Shown: one piece after another, positions 56,663 to 64,000 of the stretch
Position numbering within the stretch: the first letter of the stretch is position 1
How the letters are laid out: the number at the start of each line of letters is the position of its first letter
Assembly: GCF_016698665.1 (NCBI RefSeq)
Contig: NZ_CP068046.1
Coordinates: forward strand, 3,100,001-3,164,000
Direction: 5' to 3'
Source: Devosia rhizoryzae
Lineage (GTDB): Bacteria > Pseudomonadota > Alphaproteobacteria > Rhizobiales > Devosiaceae
DNA: 64,000 bases
Position numbers and translations under genes: made by a program
Notes under the pieces: model-generated
Told to the model about the DNA's origin: nothing
Seen by the model: only the letters and a program-made list of their open reading frames with translations
The model's database searches: none

Positions 56663-57955
56663 ATGCAAGCGGGAGACACCATTATGGCGCTCTCCTCTGG
56701 AGCGCTTCCGAGTGGCGTAGCCGTGGTTCGGCTTTCCGGACCGCAGGTATGTTCCGCGTTGGACTTCATAGCAGGTGGCGTCCCGCAGCCCAGGAAAATG
56801 GCGCTGCGACATATCGGGTCTTCGCAACGGCTTGATCAGGGCCTTGTCGCCTACTTCCCGGCGCCACACAGCTTTACCGGTGAGGACTGCGCCGAACTTC
56901 ATATGCATGGCTCCTCCGCCACGGTCAAAGCAGTGCTTTCCGAACTCCGCAGCTTCGGCCTGCGCTTGGCTGAGCCTGGCGAGTTCACACGCCGCGCATT
57001 TGAAAATGGCAAGCTCGACCTCCTCGAGGTCGAGGGTCTGGGCGACCTCATCAATGCCGATACGGAGAATCAACGTCGACAGGCTTTGGCTCGCTACGAT
57101 GGCCGCCTTACGGAGGAGGTCGATCGCTGGCGAACCATAATCCTCGATCTTCGCGCGGAGATCGAGGCGCGCCTCGACTTTTCGGATGAGGGCGATGTCA
57201 CCGAAGATCTGCCGATCCGCTGGCATGAGCAACTAGCAGACCTCGAAGTCGCCATAGCTGGTGCCTTGGCGTCATTGAATAGTGGACGGATCGTCCGGGA
57301 AGGTGTGCGCGTAGCCTTAGCCGGGGCACCCAATGCTGGGAAGTCCAGCCTCATCAACGCACTGGCGAAGTCCGATATCGCGATCGTTTCCGATGAGGCA
57401 GGAACGACTCGTGACGTTCGTGAAGTTCCTCTCGATATCGGCGGTCAGCTCTTCATCCTCCTGGATCTGGCAGGCCTACGAGAAACGGAGAGCCGCGCGG
57501 AAGCCGAAGGCATCCGCCGGGCCGAACAGGCGATTGCCTCTGCCGACATTGTCCTCTGGCTTGTTGCCCCTGACGCTGAAGACGCCACACGCCCCATGAC
57601 TAGTGGCCGTCTTCTTGAAATTTCAACCAAGGCTGACCTCCGAAATGATGCAAGTTCCGACCTGTCCGTATCCGTAGCAACCGGCAAGGGCCTACTAGAA
57701 CTCATCGAGCGGCTCAAGGCTCTGGGCGAGCAGATGATCGGAGCCGAACCTTCTCTGGTTAGCCATGAACGAGATCAGGAGAGCCTATCGGCAGCTCTCA
57801 AGTTTCTTGCTGAAGTGCATTCGGCACTCCATGATTGGGAACTTGCAGCAGAAAGCTTGCGCGCCGCCTCGACAGTCTTGGAGCGGCTCATCGGACGTGT
57901 CGACTCTGAACTTGTGCTAGACCGCTTGTTTGCCAGCTTCTGCATCGGAAAGTGA
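56663..57955 (+). CDS. mnmE: tRNA modification GTPase MnmE (TrmE)
   Basis: GDTIMALSSGALPSGVAVVRLSG is the tetrahydrofolate-binding N-terminus; the G domain has LAGAPNAGKSSLIN, DEAGTTRD and DLAGLR. The C-terminal FCIGK carries the catalytic Cys. Acts with MnmG on tRNA wobble uridines. Codon use looks less GC-biased than the other core genes. The stop overlaps a parS-like site. Confidence 0.96.
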   Translation: MQAGDTIMALSSGALPSGVAVVRLSGPQVCSALDFIAGGVPQPRKMALRHIGSSQRLDQGLVAYFPAPHSFTGEDCAELHMHGSSATVKAVLSELRSFGLRLAEPGEFTRRAFENGKLDLLEVEGLGDLINADTENQRRQALARYDGRLTEEVDRWRTIILDLRAEIEARLDFSDEGDVTEDLPIRWHEQLADLEVAIAGALASLNSGRIVREGVRVALAGAPNAGKSSLINALAKSDIAIVSDEAGTTRDVREVPLDIGGQLFILLDLAGLRETESRAEAEGIRRAEQAIASADIVLWLVAPDAEDATRPMTSGRLLEISTKADLRNDASSDLSVSVATGKGLLELIERLKALGEQMIGAEPSLVSHERDQESLSAALKFLAEVHSALHDWELAAESLRAASTVLERLIGRVDSELVLDRLFASFCIGK

Positions 57956-57968
57956 TTCACGTGAAGCA
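57953..57968. promoter_or_regulatory. parS-like site at the mnmE stop
   Basis: TGATTCACGTGAAGCA, 14 of 16 matches to consensus, overlaps the mnmE stop codon. Confidence 0.6.
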
Positions 57969-57989
57969 CAGCTGTACCGCAGCTGGAAT

Positions 57990-58005
57990 TGATTCACGTG
58001 AAACA
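57990..58005. promoter_or_regulatory. parS site upstream of mnmG
   Basis: TGATTCACGTGAAACA, 15 of 16 matches, in the 82-bp gap between mnmE and mnmG. Confidence 0.8.
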
Positions 58006-58037
58006 TTGGCCTATGTCAGCCGACTTGGAGAACTGTC

Positions 58038-59900
58038 ATGTCTGACTATGCCGTAATTGTTGTCGGTGGGGGCCATGCTGGCACAGAAGCTGCCGTAGCC
58101 TCGGCACGCCTTGGCATTCCAACGGCGCTGATAACGCATCGCTTTGCCACAATTGGCGAAATGAGCTGCAATCCGGCTATTGGCGGCTTGGGCAAAGGGC
58201 ACCTCGTGCGAGAGATCGATGCACTGGATGGCCTTATGGGTCGCGTCGCGGACGCAGCAGGCATTCAGTTCCGAGTCCTTAACCGCCGCAAAGGACCTGC
58301 CGTTCGTGGCCCTCGCGCCCAAGCCGATCGCAGGATTTATCGCGAAGCAATGCAAGCCGCGATCGTGGCCCAGCCAAACCTCGACGTCATCGAAGGCGAA
58401 GTCGATGACATCACCGTAGCCGATGGACATGTCAGCGGTGTCGTGCTGCTCGGCGGGCGAAGCATTACCGCTAAGTCTGTTGTGCTAACCACCGGTACTT
58501 TCCTGCGAGGTTTGATCCACCGCGGCGACGAAACAGTTCCAGCGGGCCGGTTGGGGGAGAAGCCGGTTCTTGGTCTCTCTACGCGCCTCGAGACCTTAGG
58601 TCTTCAGCTTGGTCGTTTGAAGACCGGCACCCCTGCGCGGCTGGACGGCTCAACCATAGACTACGGCGTTCTCGAAGAGCAGCCTGGCGACACGCCTCCT
58701 GAGGCGTTTTCGGCGCTGACTACTGCAATCACCAATCCTCAGGTGTCCTGCCACATTACCCGGACCACGGCCGAAACCCACAAAATTATCTCGGATAATC
58801 TCCATCGCTCCGCGATGTATTCAGGAAAAATCCAGTCTCGTGGTCCCCGTTACTGCCCTTCGATAGAAGATAAGATCGTCCGTTTCGCGGATCGGGACAG
58901 TCATCAGATATTTCTGGAGCCCGAAGGGCTGGATGACACAACCGTCTACCCTAACGGCCTTTCCACATCTCTGCCGGCCGAAGTACAGGAAGCGTTCCTC
59001 CGGTCCATGCCTGGACTCGAGAACGTCGCTATTGTCCGTCCGGGCTATGCCATCGAATACGACTACGTAGATCCTCGCGAACTCCGCGCGACGCTTGAAG
59101 TAAAGCGCCAGCCCGGCCTTTATCTCGCCGGCCAGATCAACGGTACGACTGGCTATGAAGAAGCTGGAGCACAAGGACTGCTTGCCGGCGCCAATGCTGC
59201 TCTAGCGTCGAAGGGTGACGAGCCATTCGTCTTGTCACGCACCGAAAGTTACCTTGGCGTCATGGTAGACGACCTGATCACCAGAGGTGTGAGCGAACCA
59301 TATCGTATGTTCACCTCGCGCGCTGAATTTCGCCTGCACCTGCGCGCCGACAACGCCGATCAGCGATTGACCCCTATGGCACTGGACCGCGGCCTTGCAT
59401 CAGAGGCGCGCAGAGAAGTCTTCCACAACAAGACGAGCGCAATCGTCAGTGGACGAAAGATGTTGCAGGAGCTTAGCGCCACGCCGAATGAAGCTCGGAA
59501 GGCCGGTCTTGCGGTTAACGAAGACGGCAAGCGACGCTCTGCGTTTGATCTGCTCTCCTATCCAGACATGAGCGTCGACGACCTTGGAAAACTATGGCCC
59601 GAAATCCTCGGCCTCTCTCCTGAGGTGCTCGAACAGATTAGTGTCGATGCGCAATACGCTGTCTACCTGGATCGTCAGCGAGCAGACATCGAAAGTGTTC
59701 GACGCGACGAGAAGCGCTCCATCCCTGAAGGCCTCGACTACTCGGCTATTCCCGGCCTCTCCATGGAACTCCGGCAAAAGCTGCAGCAGCATCGACCACA
59801 AACAATCGCGCAAGCCCAAGGCATTGATAGCATGACGCCTGCTGCCATCACGCTGCTTATGGCGGTCATCCGCCGGGGTAAACTGCGCAAGGCAAGCTGA
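58038..59900 (+). CDS. mnmG: tRNA uridine-5-carboxymethylaminomethyl modification enzyme MnmG (GidA)
   Basis: FAD-binding [39 protein letters not shown] and [14 protein letters not shown] are further signatures. 620 residues. Stop and rsmG start overlap by one base (TGATG). Confidence 0.97.
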   Translation: MSDYAVIVVGGGHAGTEAAVASARLGIPTALITHRFATIGEMSCNPAIGGLGKGHLVREIDALDGLMGRVADAAGIQFRVLNRRKGPAVRGPRAQADRRIYREAMQAAIVAQPNLDVIEGEVDDITVADGHVSGVVLLGGRSITAKSVVLTTGTFLRGLIHRGDETVPAGRLGEKPVLGLSTRLETLGLQLGRLKTGTPARLDGSTIDYGVLEEQPGDTPPEAFSALTTAITNPQVSCHITRTTAETHKIISDNLHRSAMYSGKIQSRGPRYCPSIEDKIVRFADRDSHQIFLEPEGLDDTTVYPNGLSTSLPAEVQEAFLRSMPGLENVAIVRPGYAIEYDYVDPRELRATLEVKRQPGLYLAGQINGTTGYEEAGAQGLLAGANAALASKGDEPFVLSRTESYLGVMVDDLITRGVSEPYRMFTSRAEFRLHLRADNADQRLTPMALDRGLASEARREVFHNKTSAIVSGRKMLQELSATPNEARKAGLAVNEDGKRRSAFDLLSYPDMSVDDLGKLWPEILGLSPEVLEQISVDAQYAVYLDRQRADIESVRRDEKRSIPEGLDYSAIPGLSMELRQKLQQHRPQTIAQAQGIDSMTPAAITLLMAVIRRGKLRKAS

Positions 59901-60541
59901 TGGCTTCGGCAATTGCCTCCTACGCACCTTGTCTGTCCAGATCGATCGATGAGGTGGAGCATGATCTGGAATCCTATGCTCAACTGCTTCGCAAATGGCA
60001 GCAGGTGCAGAATCTTGTTTCACGTGAAACATTGAGCGATGTCTGGACCAGGCACTTCGGGGACAGCCTTCAAGTCTTGCGACATCTTCTGCCAGACGAC
60101 GTGAACTTCATGGACTTGGGCAGTGGCGGCGGCTTGCCCGCAATTCCCATGGCTGTTGCGAGCAAGGGAACGAACCGGCGGTTTGTTCTCGTTGAACCGA
60201 CCGCACGCAAGGTTAGCTTCTTGCGCACGGTGTCGCGTGAGCTTGCTCTCACAACCACGGTTATCGGTTCACGCAGTGACGACATTGATTCACGTGAAAC
60301 ACCTGTTCCAGATGTCATCACTTCCCGTGCACTGGCTGCCTTGCCGCAGTTGGCAGCATGGATGAAGCCCTTTTTTGGTCCGCAAACCCGAGCTTTGCTG
60401 CATAAAGGCCGGGAACATGTTGAAGAGCTCAAGGAAACACGTGCGTCCTGGGAATTTGACGTGTTAATACATCCCAGTGATACCGATCCGAGTGGTGTCA
60501 TTCTCGAGATTTCGAATCTCCGTTCGAAATCAGCGCGTTAG
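59900..60541 (+). CDS. rsmG: 16S rRNA (guanine-527-N7)-methyltransferase
   Basis: FMDLGSGGGLPAIPMAV is the SAM-binding motif; LVSRETLSDVWTRHFGDS is the conserved N-terminal segment. 213 residues. Two parS sites lie within the gene. Conserved mnmG-rsmG-parA-parB order. Confidence 0.95.
   Translation: MASAIASYAPCLSRSIDEVEHDLESYAQLLRKWQQVQNLVSRETLSDVWTRHFGDSLQVLRHLLPDDVNFMDLGSGGGLPAIPMAVASKGTNRRFVLVEPTARKVSFLRTVSRELALTTTVIGSRSDDIDSRETPVPDVITSRALAALPQLAAWMKPFFGPQTRALLHKGREHVEELKETRASWEFDVLIHPSDTDPSGVILEISNLRSKSAR
60016..60031. promoter_or_regulatory. Perfect parS site in rsmG
   Basis: TGTTTCACGTGAAACA is identical to the consensus ParB site; about 0.5 kb upstream of parA. Confidence 0.92.
60286..60301. 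promoter_or_regulatory. parS site in rsmG, second copy
   Basis: TGATTCACGTGAAACA, 15 of 16 matches. Confidence 0.8.
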
Positions 60542-60560
60542 CGGCAACGCGGAGGCTTTT

Positions 60561-61361
60561 TTGGCACCCCGAATCCTTACTCTGGCCAATCAAAAAGGTG
60601 GCGTCGGTAAAACCACGACCGCCATCAACCTCGCAACCGCCTTGGCTGCGATCGGCGAACGGGTACTCATTGTCGACCTCGACCCGCAGGGCAATGCCTC
60701 CACCGGTCTCGGCATTTCCCGCACCGACCGCGATGTTTCCGCCTATGACGTTCTCGTAGGCGAAGCGACTGTCGTTGAAGCGGCAATAATGACCAGTGTG
60801 CCCAACGTGGCGATCGTTCCTTCGACCATGGACCTTTTGGGTGTGGAGCTGACCATTGCCGGGCAGGCCGATCGAGCTTTCAAGTTGCGCAATGCCTTTA
60901 AGCAGATCGATGAACTGCTGATCAACGAACGGCCGATCAGCTACATCCTGATCGATTGCCCGCCATCCTTGAACCTTCTCACCATTAATTCGCTTGTTGC
61001 TGCGGACGCCGTCCTGGTGCCGCTCCAATGCGAGTTCTTTGCGCTTGAGGGGCTGAGCCAGCTGCTGCAAACCATTGAGCAGATCCGCTCGACGCTTAAC
61101 CCGCGCCTTTCTATTCAGGGCGTAGTGATGACTATGTTCGACAAGCGCAACAACCTCTCCGAGCAGGTGCTGGCTGACGTGCGCAGCGAAATGGGCGACC
61201 TCGTCTATGACACGGTCATCCCGCGAAATGTGCGCTTGAGCGAGGCGCCATCCTACGGCAAGCCCGCGCTTCTCTATGATCTCAAATGTGCCGGCAGCCA
61301 GGCCTATTTGCGCCTGGCGACCGAAGTTATCCGCCGCGAACGGCGGCTCAATGCAGCCTAG
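60561..61361 (+). CDS. parA: Chromosome partitioning ATPase ParA
   Basis: ILTLANQKGGVGKTTTAINL is the deviant Walker A with the signature lysine; LIVDLDPQGNASTGLG and ILIDCPPSLNLLT follow. TTG 60561 is chosen because GGAGG lies five bases before it and it gives the family N-terminus (LAPRILTLANQ). 266 residues. Moves ParB-parS complexes. Confidence 0.95.
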   Translation: MAPRILTLANQKGGVGKTTTAINLATALAAIGERVLIVDLDPQGNASTGLGISRTDRDVSAYDVLVGEATVVEAAIMTSVPNVAIVPSTMDLLGVELTIAGQADRAFKLRNAFKQIDELLINERPISYILIDCPPSLNLLTINSLVAADAVLVPLQCEFFALEGLSQLLQTIEQIRSTLNPRLSIQGVVMTMFDKRNNLSEQVLADVRSEMGDLVYDTVIPRNVRLSEAPSYGKPALLYDLKCAGSQAYLRLATEVIRRERRLNAA

Positions 61362-61370
61362 GAGCCGGAC

Positions 61371-62246
61371 ATGAACGATAAACCAACACGTCTCGGCCGC
61401 GGCCTTGCTGCACTCATTGGCGACATGGCAGCTATGGAAGGGGCTCGGGTTACCGAATCCTCAAGTGGCAAGCGCCTGCCGGTCGATTTCATCATCGCCA
61501 ACCGCTCTAATCCCCGTCGCACCTTCGATCCGGATCAGCTCGAAGAACTAACCAATTCGATCCGCGAAAAGGGCGTGATGTCGCCGCTTCTCGTACGACC
61601 AACCGACGATCCGCATGTCTTCGAGCTCATCGCAGGCGAACGTCGCTGGCGTGCGGCGCAGAAGGCTGGCCTCCATGATGTTCCGGTGATCATCCGTGAG
61701 GTCGACGACAAGGAAGCTCTTGAGCTCGCGATTATCGAGAACGTTCAACGCGCCGACCTTAACCCGCTTGAAGAAGCCATGGGCTATGGTCAGCTGATGG
61801 AGCAGTTCGAGTATACGCAGCAGGATTTGGCGCAAGTGATCGGCAAGAGCCGCTCGCATGTGGCAAACACTTTGCGGCTTTTGAAACTGCCCGAAGATGT
61901 TCGTGGCATGGTCGCAGGTGGCACGCTTACCGCTGGTCATGCGCGCACATTGATCACGGCAGACGATCCCGCGGCGCTTGCTCGTCAGATCGTCGATCGT
62001 GGTCTTTCTGTCCGTGAAGCCGAGGCCCTCAGCCAGCAGCGTGAAGTTGCTCCCAAACGCAAGCCGGAAAGTGAACCTGCACCGCGCAGTGCCGATACGC
62101 TGGCGCTCGAGCGCAAGCTTGCAGATGCGCTGGGCCTGACCGTCGCCCTCAACCACACTGAGCGGGGCGGGCGGGTCGAAATTCGCTACAAGACGCTCGA
62201 GCAGCTGGACACGATCTGCGAACGTCTGACCGGCCGGCCCAATTAG
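61371..62246 (+). CDS. parB: Chromosome partitioning protein ParB
   Basis: RLGRGLAALIGD is the N-terminal ParA-activating motif; LIAGERRWRAAQKAGL is the CTP-binding motif; YTQQDLAQVIGKSRSHVANT is the helix-turn-helix. C-terminal dimer domain present. 291 residues. Binds the parS sites listed here. Confidence 0.97.
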   Translation: MNDKPTRLGRGLAALIGDMAAMEGARVTESSSGKRLPVDFIIANRSNPRRTFDPDQLEELTNSIREKGVMSPLLVRPTDDPHVFELIAGERRWRAAQKAGLHDVPVIIREVDDKEALELAIIENVQRADLNPLEEAMGYGQLMEQFEYTQQDLAQVIGKSRSHVANTLRLLKLPEDVRGMVAGGTLTAGHARTLITADDPAALARQIVDRGLSVREAEALSQQREVAPKRKPESEPAPRSADTLALERKLADALGLTVALNHTERGGRVEIRYKTLEQLDTICERLTGRPN

Positions 62247-63269
62247 CTAGAATGTTGCGGCCATCATGCAGAGGGACAGGGTCGTTCTGCGCAGGATAGC
62301 GTCGGCGAAGGCCGGTCGGCGCCGCGTGTCGGACACAGCTTGCAATAAGCGCTCGGATGCTGTTCCAAGTGCCGTTTCGTTCCAGAGACGCAACTGCTGT
62401 TCCATCGCGCCGATCCGCGAAAAATGCGGCTTGGGCTTTACCGCTTCGAGCACCGAGCGCGGCGTCTTACCCCCGTCCACGTCCGTGCGCCAGCGGCGCA
62501 GGTTGGCGAAATGCGTGGTGAGCATGGATAGCAATTGCTGCGGGTTGACGTTGGCGGCCAGTGCCCGGTTCAGCGCCAGTTCCAGCTTTTCGGTGTGCCC
62601 GCCACCTGTCGCATCCAAAATGGCGTCGATCGCCAGTGCTCCGTTGTCAGCGCATAGGAGCAGCACGTCTTCGCGCGTCAGGCTCTTGGATGCCGCAGCA
62701 TAGAGCGTCAGCTTCTCCAACTCGCGCCGCGTCACCTCGCGATCATTGCCCAGGATCTCGCGTAGGGTCGGCACGACATCCTGGTCGGTGCGAATACCAG
62801 CGTGATTGAACGTTTCGCGCATCAGCGCCATCAGCGTTTCGTCGGTGTCGGGATAGCAGGGCAGGGCGCGGCCGAGCTTTGCCGCCTCCACCAGCGCGCG
62901 CAGAGCGTCGCGGGGCGGCAAGTTGTCGGCTTCGAGCACGATCGCCGTGCCACCCGGATCGTCGCGCAACTCGGTCAGCGGCATAACCAGCGCTTTGGTG
63001 GCGTTGCGCACGCGGATGATGCGCTTGCCGCCAAACAGCGACACCGAACGCGCCTCAAGCAGGAGCTGCGAGGGATCGGCATTGAGCTCCGGCCCATCAA
63101 AGATCGTGACATTGGCGGAGCCCGGATCGTCGCCGCTCAAATGGCGGATGAGCCGTTGCGCCGTTTCTCGTACCAGCCCGCCGTCCGGCCCATAAGCGAG
63201 GAAAATGCCCTCGCTGAGGTCGGGGCGCACCAGAAAGCGCGCCACTTCATGGGCCTTCAGCGCCGTCAT
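62247..63269 (-). CDS. holA: DNA polymerase III delta subunit
   Basis: FLAYGPDGGLVRETAQRLI and the arrangement EADNLPPRDALRALVEAAK, LTREDVLLLC, NVNPQQLLSMLTTHFANLRRW mark HolA. 340 residues. Clamp-loader subunit. Abuts convergent parB and overlaps the leuS stop by four bases. Confidence 0.92.
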   Translation of the reverse strand: MTALKAHEVARFLVRPDLSEGIFLAYGPDGGLVRETAQRLIRHLSGDDPGSANVTIFDGPELNADPSQLLLEARSVSLFGGKRIIRVRNATKALVMPLTELRDDPGGTAIVLEADNLPPRDALRALVEAAKLGRALPCYPDTDETLMALMRETFNHAGIRTDQDVVPTLREILGNDREVTRRELEKLTLYAAASKSLTREDVLLLCADNGALAIDAILDATGGGHTEKLELALNRALAANVNPQQLLSMLTTHFANLRRWRTDVDGGKTPRSVLEAVKPKPHFSRIGAMEQQLRLWNETALGTASERLLQAVSDTRRRPAFADAILRRTTLSLCMMAATF

Positions 63270-64000
63270 ACGACGATGTTGACGATCCGGTCGGGCACGA
63301 CCACGATCTTCTTGGGCGTCCGGCCTTCCAGCGCCTTCTGCACGGCGTCAAGAGCCATGACGCGGCCTTCGACCTCGGCCGGGACCATGCCCTTAGCGAC
63401 GGCGATCTCGGCGCGGCGTTTGCCGTTGATCTGGATGGGCATGGTGACCTCATCGTCGACCAGGAGCGCCGGATCGACTTCGGGCCATGGCGCGTCCGCG
63501 ACCAGGCCGGTTTCACCCAGCACCTGCCAGCAGGTTTCCGCCAGATGCGGCATCATCGGACTGATGAGCTGGATCAGGGTGCGGACACCTTCGCGCATTG
63601 CACTGCTGATGTCGGCTGCGCCGGCATCTCGAGCCTTGGCCAGGGCATTGGTGAGTTCGTAGATCTGCGCCACGGCACGATTAAAGCGCAGGCCTTCGAT
63701 GTCGCGCGCGACGCCATCCGCGGCGCGGTGCGTCGCCCGGCGGACCGCCAAGGCATCCGCGGAGTCACCGCTGCCCTCACCCAAGGCCACCACATCATGC
63801 ACGAGACGCCAGACGCGCTGCTGGAATCGGCTGGCGCCTTCGACGCCGGCCTCGGTCCATTGCACGTCACGCTCCGGCGGAGAGTCCGAGAGCATGAACC
63901 AGCGCGCTGTATCGGCGCCGTAGCTGCCGACGATCTCATCGGGATCGACGACGTTCTTCTTGGACTTGCTCATCTTTTCGACCGAGCCGATTTGGATCGG
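63266..64000 (-). CDS. leuS: Leucyl-tRNA synthetase, C-terminal part (runs off right edge)
   Basis: KMSKSKKNVVDPDEIVGSYG is the class I KMSKS motif; the anticodon-binding helices and the C-terminal PMPIQINGKRRAEIAVAKGM and KIVVVPDRIVNIVV follow. The N-terminal catalytic part lies beyond base 64000. leuS-holA order is common in the class. Confidence 0.96.
   Translation of the reverse strand, partial: PIQIGSVEKMSKSKKNVVDPDEIVGSYGADTARWFMLSDSPPERDVQWTEAGVEGASRFQQRVWRLVHDVVALGEGSGDSADALAVRRATHRAADGVARDIEGLRFNRAVAQIYELTNALAKARDAGAADISSAMREGVRTLIQLISPMMPHLAETCWQVLGETGLVADAPWPEVDPALLVDDEVTMPIQINGKRRAEIAVAKGMVPAEVEGRVMALDAVQKALEGRTPKKIVVVPDRIVNIVV

Noticed and set aside
56006..57232. A 408-codon minus-strand frame across rho and mnmE
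   Set aside because: It spans two real, conserved genes on the other strand.

Overview
The window looks like chromosomal DNA of an alphaproteobacterium of the order Hyphomicrobiales, most likely Devosia or a close relative. This is inferred from gene content and order, GC-rich codon use, CtrA-type boxes (TTAA-N7-TTAA), GANTC clustering, an alphaproteobacterial RpoH-type promoter before dnaK and TGTTTCACGTGAAACA parS sites. No database search was possible. No tRNA, rRNA or CRISPR array was seen.

Bases 1-7660 are an accessory island. It carries a partial SF2 helicase running off the left edge, a two-gene operon of an unrecognised small protein and a 1207-residue Ski2-like helicase, a DUF4238 protein, an LprI-like secreted protein and a small XRE regulator. 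Its right edge cuts comM (YifB): only the N-terminal part remains (7661-8314), ending just before the ATPase P-loop. Around base 670 two divergent reading frames both lack a normal start, suggesting an internal rearrangement joint.

Bases 8300-53300 are core chromosome. They hold cell-envelope genes (GH25 hydrolase, SPFH/NfeD pair, outer-membrane barrel, galU, galE, lytic transglycosylase, SGNH protein), then marC-gshB-yraN-rsmI-hemW-rdgB-rph, the heat-shock genes hrcA-grpE and dnaK-dnaJ with a BrnT/BrnA toxin-antitoxin pair between dnaK and dnaJ, folate and NAD salvage genes, pyrF, a PfkB kinase, nth, an Ada-like protein, gpmA, dapB, coaA, a histidine cluster (hisE, hisF, hisA, hisH, hisB with a small membrane-protein gene inside), hslVU, and the block timA, fxsA, secB, dnaQ, coaE, aroE, maf.

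Bases 53300-53721, between maf and hemE, match the position of the Caulobacter origin. This gap holds nine GANTC sites (six within 46 bp), a full CtrA box and DnaA-box-like sequences. To its right lie hemE, hemJ, rho, mnmE, mnmG, rsmG, parA, parB, holA and the 3' part of leuS, with one perfect and three near-perfect parS sites between the end of mnmE and rsmG.

Most convergent core gene ends are separated by a family of GC-rich inverted-repeat elements of about 100-130 bp; the one convergent gap inside the island lacks it. The strongest leads are the island in comM with its helicase operon, the origin architecture, and the CtrA boxes upstream of the GH25 gene and hrcA.
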